Shown: positions 40,241 to 47,648 of the stretch, piece after piece | How positions within the stretch are numbered: the stretch's first letter is position 1 | Layout: every line of letters starts with the position of its first letter | Assembly (NCBI RefSeq): GCF_030697375.1 | Contig: NZ_JAUYQD010000057.1 | Coordinates: 1-64,000 of the forward strand | DNA: 64,000 nucleotides | Origin: Rhodoferax sp. | GTDB lineage: Bacteria; Pseudomonadota; Gammaproteobacteria; Burkholderiales; Burkholderiaceae_C | Direction of reading: 5' to 3' | Position numbers and translations under genes: made by a program | Notes under the pieces: generated by a model | Database searches by the model: none | Told to the model about the DNA's origin: nothing | Seen by the model: only the letters and a program-made list of their open reading frames with translations

Positions 40241-42759
40241 AAATGGGCATTCCTTGGTTGGATAGTGGGAATAACACCGGTATCCAGCGTGTTGAGCACC
40301 GACTCCGGCAAAAAGGGGGTGTGATGGGCACACCAGTGGTCAAACTCTTCCACAGGCATGGCTTTGGCTGCAAACCAGCCCTGTGCGTAGTCGCAGCCCA
40401 AAGACCGCAGCATAGCCCACTCCTGCGCATTCTCAGCCCCTTCTCCCACCACGCTCAATCCCAAGCGATGCCCGATGGCAATGGTGGAATCCAGCAGGGA
40501 TGCGCCATCGCTTCCGGCCTTCACGTTGCACACAAAAGAGCGGTCCACCTTCAGCTCCACCACCGGCATTTTTTGCAAATACGCCAGGGAGGAATAGCCC
40601 GTGCCAAAGTCATCGATGGACAGCGAAAAACCCGCATCCCGCAATTCGTTCATCACCTCCAGAGCCGCAGCAGGGTCCTGCATCGCTCCGCTCTCGGTCA
40701 TCTCCAAACGGATATCGCATGGGCATGCCCCGATCTCCAGCGCCATGGCCGCCACACGCCCGGCAAAGCCTACTTCTGCCAAATCAAAAGCAGATAAATT
40801 CACCGAAATCTGCAATGGCCGCCCCTGCGCCCTGCGCTGCCTGACCATCTCCATGGCAGCCTTCAGCACCCAACGCGTCAACAAGGTCACCCGCCCCGTC
40901 TTTTCGGCAAAAGGAACAAATTCACCTGGCGGAATCAAACCGCGCCTGGGGTGCATCCAGCGCACCAGCGCCTCGGCACTGTCCACGGCACCATCGGCTA
41001 GGCGCACTTTGGGTTGCAAATACAGGCGCAGCTCATCTTGTTCAACCGCGCGTTTGAGCTCGGACAACAAATCCAGATCGGCACGCTTGCTGCTTTCCAA
41101 ATCGACCCGGTATTCCAACCAGTTGGTATGCCTTGCCCGCCCGGCGTCCAGAGCGATCTCGGCATTGCGCAGGAGCTGGGCCATATCCATCCCCGGATCA
41201 CCAGGCCGGGCCACACCGACCGACAAGGAAATATCGACGGCCTGCCCCTGGACCTCGGCGGGATGGTTGAAATGGCGCTCGATCTCGGTGCGCATGGACT
41301 GCAGGGAATGAATATGGGGAAAAAGTACACAAAACTGGTCCGCATGCATACGCCCCACCCGTGCTCGGGGATGGTTCTTGCAAGCCAGCAGCAGTCGTTT
41401 GCCCGTTTCCTTCAGAACCTGGTCACCCAGCTGCGGGCCCAAGGTCTCATTGATCGCGTGAAAGCGCTCAATATTGACCATCAGGGTCCAAGGGTGCAGG
41501 TCCGCGTCAATCATGTCTTGCCCATGCTGGCGAATGCCCTCGCGGTTGTGCAACTCCGTCAGGGTATCAAAACCGACCAGCCGGGCTGTGGCCCTCTGCA
41601 GGTGCATGGTGCGGTCACAAATGCCATAACAAAACGCCATGGGCAACACCAGCGTACGAACAAAGTCAAAGGTGGACCCCAGGGCCAGATCGCTGGGCAT
41701 GGGTGCCCGCAAGACCACGATATAGAGAATAAAGGTCAACCAATACAGCGCGATGGGCGACAGCCCCAGCAAGAGAATGCCGCAACCCCGCTCGCCCAAA
41801 CGCCAACCGCGCCAGTTGCCAGACAGCAGGACGGCAAAATGCAGCGGCACCAGCACAAACACCGCCACAGCGCCCACCGATGGTGCAAAGTAGTGCAGTG
41901 GGATCAGCAACAAAAACGCCAGCGCTACGCCATACGCCACTCTGGCCGTGCGGGGACTGTGTACCGTAAACCGCCCAAAACGCACGCTCAACAGCACTGA
42001 CAGCACGCCCACCAGGTAATTGGGCGCCCACGCGTTGAGCCAGAGCACGGAGCCGGTATCCAAAACAAATGCAAGGCCACTTTTGGAAAAAATCGTCACC
42101 GCCTGCAGACTGGCGTACACGGCATACAGACCATAGTTCAGGTCCCACAAGGCAATGCCAAACACAATGGCAAACAATGCACTGGTCATGAGGAAAACGG
42201 CGCCACTCTGGTTCAGCAAATCGGTCCATTGCTCCGCACGCAGGCTGTCTCCGGGCACCACGGCTTCGACTTGCAATTGATTGGAAAAGCCCGGAAAAAT
42301 CCGGATGCCCGGCACCGGCAGGATTCGGGCGTAGTACGGCAGTGCGGCGGCACCATCGGGCATGAAAACCGCCCGCGTGCCCGTGACCAGCGCCCCGCTG
42401 CTGGCCCCCAAACGTTTGGCCAGCCCCAATGCACGGCCATCGGCACTGAAAAGCGCAATATCGACACGCTGCACATGGAGATCCGTAAACGACAGCCCCA
42501 TCACAGGGCCAAACATCTGCCCCTCGGGCGGGCCACCAATGCGAACCCAACAGGGACGGCCGTCCATGTCGAGCGGTACCTGGCCATTGGCTGCGCTCAA
42601 CCAGCCACCGGCCTCCCCGGGGACACCGGCAAAGAGCGCAACTGCATCACACCGATACTCGACCGCCAGCGCCTGCGCCTGCGCCCAGGACAGGGATTGC
42701 CACAGAAGGCCCGCATAGATCAGCAATAGCAGGCGTACCACGCACATTCGGAAATCCAT
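40207..42759 (-). CDS. Membrane GGDEF-EAL protein, probable c-di-GMP phosphodiesterase
   Basis: An 850-residue inner-membrane signalling protein: signal peptide, periplasmic domain (7TMR-DISM extracellular type) to about 185, seven or so membrane helices to about 380, GGDEF domain 400-550 and EAL domain about 565-815. The GGDEF motif is degenerate (RMHADQF), so no cyclase activity is expected. The EAL part keeps EALVRW, the Asn in SVNLSAFDL, Glu in RLEMTES, DDFGTGYSS, Lys in ELKVDRSF, the Glu in VGEGAE and Gln in AQGWFAAKAMP, so it should hydrolyse c-di-GMP. The 3' end contains the start of the giant oxidoreductase gene. Confidence 0.88.
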   Translation of the reverse strand: MDFRMCVVRLLLLIYAGLLWQSLSWAQAQALAVEYRCDAVALFAGVPGEAGGWLSAANGQVPLDMDGRPCWVRIGGPPEGQMFGPVMGLSFTDLHVQRVDIALFSADGRALGLAKRLGASSGALVTGTRAVFMPDGAAALPYYARILPVPGIRIFPGFSNQLQVEAVVPGDSLRAEQWTDLLNQSGAVFLMTSALFAIVFGIALWDLNYGLYAVYASLQAVTIFSKSGLAFVLDTGSVLWLNAWAPNYLVGVLSVLLSVRFGRFTVHSPRTARVAYGVALAFLLLIPLHYFAPSVGAVAVFVLVPLHFAVLLSGNWRGWRLGERGCGILLLGLSPIALYWLTFILYIVVLRAPMPSDLALGSTFDFVRTLVLPMAFCYGICDRTMHLQRATARLVGFDTLTELHNREGIRQHGQDMIDADLHPWTLMVNIERFHAINETLGPQLGDQVLKETGKRLLLACKNHPRARVGRMHADQFCVLFPHIHSLQSMRTEIERHFNHPAEVQGQAVDISLSVGVARPGDPGMDMAQLLRNAEIALDAGRARHTNWLEYRVDLESSKRADLDLLSELKRAVEQDELRLYLQPKVRLADGAVDSAEALVRWMHPRRGLIPPGEFVPFAEKTGRVTLLTRWVLKAAMEMVRQRRAQGRPLQISVNLSAFDLAEVGFAGRVAAMALEIGACPCDIRLEMTESGAMQDPAAALEVMNELRDAGFSLSIDDFGTGYSSLAYLQKMPVVELKVDRSFVCNVKAGSDGASLLDSTIAIGHRLGLSVVGEGAENAQEWAMLRSLGCDYAQGWFAAKAMPVEEFDHWCAHHTPFLPESVLNTLDTGVIPTIQPRNAHLCIGCHMTLST

Positions 42760-42845
42760 GATTCACCCCAATTGCGTGGTGCGGATTCAAGCAACCGTCT
42801 CACCACAGAGCAAAAATGGCGGGGCAATGTCTGCCATAGATCAGT

Positions 42846-42935
42846 CCCCCGTTTGGGTATTCTTACGGGCATTCCCAGCAGCGTCTATCCCCCATTCGGG
42901 TGATATTGGTAGTTTTTCTACCTGATTTTCGGGAT
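42846..42935. promoter_or_regulatory. Three similar dyad motifs upstream of the GGDEF-EAL gene
   Basis: CCCCCGTTTGGGT (42846-42858) and CCCCCATTCGGGT (42889-42901) are 43 bases apart, about four helical turns; a third, looser site TACCTGATTTTCGGG (42919-42933) is a further 32 bases away. The spacing in whole turns suggests an array for a dimeric regulator controlling the gene starting at 42759. The rest of the 178-base gap shows no other feature. Confidence 0.35.
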
Positions 42936-42937
42936 AC

Positions 42938-43435
42938 TTAGATGTTGGTCGCCACAATGCCCCAGCGCGCTAGCGCGTTTTCGTCACTGACGCGGGCATC
43001 CACCCAGCGCGCGCCGTCGGGGGTTTGTTCTTTCTTCCAGAAAGGTGCCTGCGTTTTGAGGTAGTCCATCAAAAACTCACAGGCCTTGAAACTCTCCCCC
43101 CGGTGGGCCGAGGTCACCGCCACCATCACGATCTGGTCCAGCGGTTGCAGCAGTCCAATGCGGTGAATGACGCGTGCGGCATAGATGTCAAAGCGCTGCT
43201 GCGCTTCATCGATCATGGCCTCAATGGCCTTTTCCGTCATACCGGGGTAGTGCTCCAGCTCCATGCTGCGGATGCGCCCGGCCGTTCCCACTGTATGGTC
43301 CCGCACCAGGCCCACAAAACTGCATACGGCGCCGACACGGGCATCCTGCGCCCGCAAAGCGGCAATCTCGGCGTTAAGGTCAAAGTCGCCTGGCTGAATG
43401 GAGACGCGTGATGGGGATGCTGGGGTAGGTTCCAT
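42938..43435 (-). CDS. moaE: Molybdopterin synthase catalytic subunit MoaE
   Basis: Large subunit of molybdopterin synthase, 165 residues from the ATG at 43435. It adds the dithiolene sulfurs to precursor Z using the thiocarboxylate of MoaD. Conserved parts: VGAVCSFVGLVRDH, MELEHYPGMTEKAIEAM, VIHRIGLLQPLDQIVMVAV, SAHRGESFKACEFLMDYLK with the active-site Lys, and the closing PFWKKE. MoaD and MoeA genes follow on the same strand about 1.2 kb upstream, separated by a DapA-like gene on the other strand. Confidence 0.95.
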   Translation of the reverse strand: MEPTPASPSRVSIQPGDFDLNAEIAALRAQDARVGAVCSFVGLVRDHTVGTAGRIRSMELEHYPGMTEKAIEAMIDEAQQRFDIYAARVIHRIGLLQPLDQIVMVAVTSAHRGESFKACEFLMDYLKTQAPFWKKEQTPDGARWVDARVSDENALARWGIVATNI

Positions 43436-43584
43436 ACCTGAATTGTGGCACCGTCTGGCGGCCCCACGCTGGCCAATGCTAATATGCGCCCATGCTCGCC
43501 AACACGTTGCCATCTGCGCCTCTCGCCACACCAATGGGTGGGCTGCAGTACAGCGTGAACGCAGCAAAGTCAAAAAAACCAAAG

Positions 43585-43622
43585 CTCATCTGACCGGAGC
43601 TGCGGTTCCGTCCTCAGATGAG
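43585..43622. repeat. Long inverted repeat between moaE and the DapA-like gene
   Basis: Perfect 9-base arms CTCATCTGA and TCAGATGAG enclose an inner CGGA/TCCG stem. It lies in the middle of the 283-base divergent region (43436-43718), with no T-run. It may be an operator or the stem of a small RNA. Nothing else was identified in that gap. Confidence 0.45.
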
Positions 43623-43718
43623 CGATGGAACTGCAAAACCTCTCCCGGGTTCACCCAATTCCCCCGCGCAACTGATGATGGTGACACCATCGGTCACTCT
43701 TGAACCAAGGATAGTTGC

Positions 43719-44597
43719 GTGCAAAATTCTGCTGATTTTTCGGGACTTTGGATTCCCCTGATCACCCCGTTCTCCCAAGGCGCGGTGGACCACCCGGCCC
43801 TGACTCGGTTGGTACACCATTTGCGCACCACCGGCATTGCCGGTTTTGTGGCCTGCGGCTCCACCGGCGAAGCCGCGGCGCTGGACAAAGAGGAGCAGCT
43901 GGCCGTGCTGGACACCGTGCTGCAAGCCGCCGGGGGCCTGCCCACCGTGATGGGCCTCTCAAACTACCACCTGCCGCACACGCTGGCTTGGGTGAAAACC
44001 TTGGCAAGCCGCCCGCTGGTGGGCTTGCTGGTGCCCGCGCCCCACTACATCCGCCCTTCACAGGCGGGCCTGCTGCAGTGGTTCCATGCCATCGCCGACG
44101 CCAGCGCCCTGCCCTTGATCGTCTATGACATTCCCTACCGCACCGGGGTACGCATCGAGCTGGACACGCTGCGCGAGTTGAGCCGCCACCCCGGCATACA
44201 AGCGATCAAAGACTGTGGAGGGGATGCGGGCAAGACACAGGCTCTGCTGGCAGAGGGGCGGTTGCAAGTGCTGGCCGGCGAAGATGCTCAAATTTTCAGC
44301 ACCGCGGCGCTGGGTGGCCACGGCGCCATAGCGGCCAGCGCACATGTGCAGACTGCGCAGTTTGTGCGGGTGCTGACGCTCTTGCGGGAGGGCCGGCTGG
44401 AGGAAGCCCGCATAGGCTGGAGACCGCTGCTGCCCCTGATGGAGGCTATGTTTGCGGAGCCCAACCCCGCCCCGCTCAAGGCCTTGCTGGCACACCAAGG
44501 TTTTATTACCAACGAACTGCGCTCACCCATGACGCAGGCCACACCGGCCCACGCCGAACGCGTGGTTCAGCTGTGTGCAGCCATCGTCCCCACTTAA
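43719..44597 (+). CDS. DapA-family aldolase (4-hydroxy-tetrahydrodipicolinate synthase-like)
   Basis: A 292-residue (beta/alpha)8 class I aldolase. GTG start at 43719 with AAGGA 7 bases upstream. Family marks: GFVACGSTGEAAALD (pyruvate-binding GxTGE), the Tyr in IVYDIPYRTG and the Schiff-base Lys in IQAIKDCGGD. The substitution of GTTGE by GSTGE and of IKEA by IKDC means this may act on another pyruvate-derived aldol rather than in lysine synthesis. It is alone on the plus strand inside the molybdopterin gene group and overlaps the end of moaD by 4 bases convergently. Confidence 0.82.
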   Translation: MQNSADFSGLWIPLITPFSQGAVDHPALTRLVHHLRTTGIAGFVACGSTGEAAALDKEEQLAVLDTVLQAAGGLPTVMGLSNYHLPHTLAWVKTLASRPLVGLLVPAPHYIRPSQAGLLQWFHAIADASALPLIVYDIPYRTGVRIELDTLRELSRHPGIQAIKDCGGDAGKTQALLAEGRLQVLAGEDAQIFSTAALGGHGAIAASAHVQTAQFVRVLTLLREGRLEEARIGWRPLLPLMEAMFAEPNPAPLKALLAHQGFITNELRSPMTQATPAHAERVVQLCAAIVPT

Positions 44598-44845
44598 CCG
44601 CCGGTCACGGGGGGGAAGAAGGCGACTTCTGCCCCATCCAGCAAAGCGGCGGATTCGTCACTCATGACTTGGTTGAGCGCCATGCGCACGGAACGGCCGC
44701 GCGCCATGGCTTCGCCTGCTGCGCCCGGACGGGCCGCGAGCAGGTCACGCAGCTGGGCCAGGGTGGCAGCACCGGTCTCCAAGGTTTCGCTGGACGTGCC
44801 CATGGCCTCACGGATGGAAGCGAAATATTTGATTTGAATTTTCAT
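44594..44845 (-). CDS. moaD: Molybdopterin synthase sulfur carrier MoaD
   Basis: Ubiquitin-like sulfur carrier of 83 residues, starting MKIQIKYFASIREAMG and ending in the essential Gly-Gly (FFPPVTGG), whose C-terminus is thiocarboxylated and donates sulfur to MoaE. It overlaps moeA by 4 bases (ATGA) and so is translated with it. Confidence 0.95.
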   Translation of the reverse strand: MKIQIKYFASIREAMGTSSETLETGAATLAQLRDLLAARPGAAGEAMARGRSVRMALNQVMSDESAALLDGAEVAFFPPVTGG

Positions 44846-46092
44846 GCCAGTAGTTCTGCAAAAGACACATAGGCCACCACATCGCCATGGGCAATGGTGC
44901 GCCCGGCCGGGTTGACCACCAATCCGTCACCCCAGACGGCCGAGGTCAACACCCCCGAGCTCTGGTTGGGGTACACATCCAAGCCACCGCTGGCATTGCG
45001 CCGCACCCGCAAAAATTCTTGGCGTTTATCGGCTCTGGCCCAATCAAAATGGGCGCAAGCAGCTACTGTTTTCATAGCAATATCCTTCACCCCCTGCAAA
45101 CGCAGCACAAAGGGGCGCACCAGCAGCAAAAAGGTCACGAAGCTCGATACCGGGTTGCCCGGCAAGCCCAGGAAATGGGCCGCGCCAATGCGGCCATGGG
45201 CAAAGGGTTTGCCCGGCTTGATGGCGATTTGCCACAAGTCCAGCGTACCCAGGGCCTGCACCGCCGGTTTGATATGGTCTTCTTCCCCCACCGACACCCC
45301 ACCGCTGGTCAAAATCACGTCGTGTAAAAGCGCCGCCTCGCGCAAGGCTTGCACCGTGGCATCGCGCTGGTCGGGCACGATGCCCAGGTCCGTCACCACG
45401 CAGCCCATGCGGCGCAGCAAGGCGCTCAAAAAGAAACGGTTGGAGTTGTAGATGGCGCCGGGCGGCATGTCCTGCGGCGCCACGGTGCCGGGCATGACCA
45501 ATTCGTCTCCGGTAGAAAACAGGGCCACCCGGGGCCGCGGGGCCACGCCCAGACGCGCCAGCCCGATGCTGGCCGCCAGCCCCAATTCGGCCGGCCCCAA
45601 GCGCTGGCCGCGGTGCAGCACCACGTCTCCCCGGGCCACGTCTTCTCCGGCCCGGCGAATCCATTGGCCCACCACGGGCGTAGTGTTCACCCGGACCCGG
45701 GGCAACGCGTTGTCCTCGGTCGCTGCCATGGCTGTGCAATCCTCTTGCATGACCACGGCATCGGCTCCCGGCGGAATGGGGGCGCCGGTAAAGATACGCG
45801 CCACGGTATTTGGCTGCAAGGGACTGCCCGCAGACCCGGCTGCAATACGTTGGGAAACGGGAAAATCGTGCCCCGGTGCGGCGGCATCCGCACAGCGCAG
45901 CGCGTAGCCGTCCATGGAACTGTTGTCTTGCGGCGGCACATGCAGGGCGGAGACCACCTCCTGGGCCAGCACACGGCCATCGGCGTCCCCGGTGGCAATC
46001 CACTCCACGGCAGACAAGGGCGTTGCGGATGCCAGCAAGGTGCGCAGGGCGTCATCCAGGGACTGCAGCGGGGGGCGCGGTGTAGCCGTCAT
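44842..46092 (-). CDS. moeA: Molybdopterin molybdenumtransferase MoeA
   Basis: Inserts molybdate into adenylated molybdopterin. 416 residues: N-terminal domain with PPQDNSSMDGYALRCADA, the MoCF-biosynthesis domain with SNRFFLSALLRRMG and ILTSGGVSVGEEDH, then GLPGNPVSSFVTFLLLVRPF and the C-terminal beta-barrel. A dispersed repeat (45027-45079) is read in frame just after the PVSSF region, giving IAMKTVAACAHFDWARADKR in the linker to the last domain. Because the flanking domains are intact the enzyme is probably active. Confidence 0.93.
   Translation of the reverse strand: MTATPRPPLQSLDDALRTLLASATPLSAVEWIATGDADGRVLAQEVVSALHVPPQDNSSMDGYALRCADAAAPGHDFPVSQRIAAGSAGSPLQPNTVARIFTGAPIPPGADAVVMQEDCTAMAATEDNALPRVRVNTTPVVGQWIRRAGEDVARGDVVLHRGQRLGPAELGLAASIGLARLGVAPRPRVALFSTGDELVMPGTVAPQDMPPGAIYNSNRFFLSALLRRMGCVVTDLGIVPDQRDATVQALREAALLHDVILTSGGVSVGEEDHIKPAVQALGTLDLWQIAIKPGKPFAHGRIGAAHFLGLPGNPVSSFVTFLLLVRPFVLRLQGVKDIAMKTVAACAHFDWARADKRQEFLRVRRNASGGLDVYPNQSSGVLTSAVWGDGLVVNPAGRTIAHGDVVAYVSFAELLA
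45027..45079 (-). repeat. Dispersed repeat copy C, in frame inside moeA
   Basis: Minus strand TGCTATGAAAACAGTAGC, core TAGCTGCTTGCGC, ending in a GGGC...GAGCCGATAA segment that is more diverged than copies A and B. Translated as part of MoeA without loss of frame. Confidence 0.65.
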
Positions 46093-46108
46093 GGTTGCGA
46101 AATACTTT

Positions 46109-46160
46109 TGCTATCGTTTTTATAGCTGCTTACGCAATACCCATATGCGGAAACAGCCTT
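46109..46160 (+). repeat. Dispersed repeat copy D, intergenic upstream of moeA
   Basis: TGCTATCGTTTTTATAGC, core TAGCTGCTTACGC with one change, in the 75-base gap between thrC stop (46168) and moeA start (46092). The right part has drifted. Confidence 0.65.
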
Positions 46161-46167
46161 TTTTCTC

Positions 46168-47598
46168 TTAATAACCGCATTCCCGCGCAATCAGCGCCTG
46201 GATCGCCGCAACGTCCGCGTCCATCACCTGCACCCGTTTGGGCAAGGCTTCAATGCCGTCGAATTTGGCGGGGCGCACAGGCTCACGACCCAGGGCTTCC
46301 ACAATGGTCTGGGCAAACTTGATGGGCAAAGCGGTTTCCAGCACGACCATGGGGACCCCGGCGCTACGGTGTTCCATTGCCACCTTCAATCCGTCGGCGG
46401 TGTGGGTGTCGATCATGACCTCGTGGCGCGCCCAGGTATCGCGAATGGTGTCCAGGCGGTTGGCATGGGTGCTCTTGCCACTCACAAAACCGTAGCGCCC
46501 AGCCGCCTGGGCAAATGCCGGGTCGGCACTCAGATCAAACTTGCCCTCGGCAGCCAGCGCATCGGCAAACAGCGCCTTGACCCGCGCGCCGTCGCGGCCC
46601 AGCAGGTCAAACACAAAGCGCTCGAAGTTGCTGGCCTTGGAGATGTCCATGGACGGGCTGGAAGTCTCATGGGTGTCGGCGCTGCCGCGCACCCGGTACA
46701 CGCCGGTGCGGAAGAACTCGTCCAGCACGTCGTTCTCGTTGGTGGCCACCACCAGTTGGTCAATGGGCAGACCCATCATGCGGGCCACATGGCCAGCACA
46801 GACATTGCCGAAGTTACCGCTGGGCACGGCAAAACTGACCTTCTGGTCGTTCGATTCTGTGGCTTGGATGTACCCGGCAAAGTAGTACACCACCTGGGCC
46901 AGCAGGCGTGCCCAGTTGATGGAGTTCACCGTGCCAATTTTGTACTTGCGCTTGAATTCCAGGTCGTTGCTGACCGCCTTGACCATGTCCTGACAGTCGT
47001 CAAACACGCCCTTGATGGCGATGTTGTAGATGTTGGCGTCTTGCAGGCTGAACATCTGCGCCTGCTGGAACGGGCTCATGCGTTCGTGCGGGCTGGTCAT
47101 AAAGACGCGCACGCCTTTTTTACCCCGCATGGCGTACTCGGCCGCGCTGCCGGTGTCGCCGCTGGTAGCGCCCAAAATGTTCAGCTCTTCACCCCGGCGC
47201 GCAAGTTCGTACTCGAACAGATTGCCCAGCAACTGCATGGCCATGTCCTTGAAGGCCAGCGTGGGGCCATTGGACAGGGCTTCGAGCCACACACCATCTT
47301 CCAGATGGCGCAGCGGCACGATTTCGCCGGTGCCAAACACCTCGGCGGTGTAGGTCTTGGCACACAGGGCGCGCAGGTCGGCGGCGGGAATATCGTCAAT
47401 GTAAAGCGACAGAATTTCAAACGCCAACGCCGCGTAGCCCTGCTCGTGGTAGACCTTGCGCCAGCTGCTCAGGGTGGCATCGCTGACTTGCGGGTAAGCC
47501 TCGGGCAGGTACAGACCACCGTCAGGCGCCAGGCCTTCGAGCAGGATTTCGCAAAATTTGCGGGGGGTGGTGTCGCCACGGGTGGAGAGGTAGTTCAT
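46168..47598 (-). CDS. thrC: Threonine synthase
   Basis: PLP enzyme converting O-phosphohomoserine to threonine, 476 residues from the ATG at 47598. MNYLSTRGDTTPRKFCEILL is the standard opening; the PLP lysine is in GPTLAFKDMAMQLL, with the SGDTGSAAEYAMRG phosphate loop. It normally lies directly behind hom, as in many betaproteobacteria; here two unrelated genes (49920-51248 and 47649-49898) stand between. The TPR gene stop is 50 bases upstream, and no strong ribosome binding site is visible. Confidence 0.95.
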   Translation of the reverse strand: MNYLSTRGDTTPRKFCEILLEGLAPDGGLYLPEAYPQVSDATLSSWRKVYHEQGYAALAFEILSLYIDDIPAADLRALCAKTYTAEVFGTGEIVPLRHLEDGVWLEALSNGPTLAFKDMAMQLLGNLFEYELARRGEELNILGATSGDTGSAAEYAMRGKKGVRVFMTSPHERMSPFQQAQMFSLQDANIYNIAIKGVFDDCQDMVKAVSNDLEFKRKYKIGTVNSINWARLLAQVVYYFAGYIQATESNDQKVSFAVPSGNFGNVCAGHVARMMGLPIDQLVVATNENDVLDEFFRTGVYRVRGSADTHETSSPSMDISKASNFERFVFDLLGRDGARVKALFADALAAEGKFDLSADPAFAQAAGRYGFVSGKSTHANRLDTIRDTWARHEVMIDTHTADGLKVAMEHRSAGVPMVVLETALPIKFAQTIVEALGREPVRPAKFDGIEALPKRVQVMDADVAAIQALIARECGY

Positions 47599-47648
47599 GT
47601 GTTCAATGGGGCAAGGTAACTTAGGATTTTCACCGATATCAACCGACT

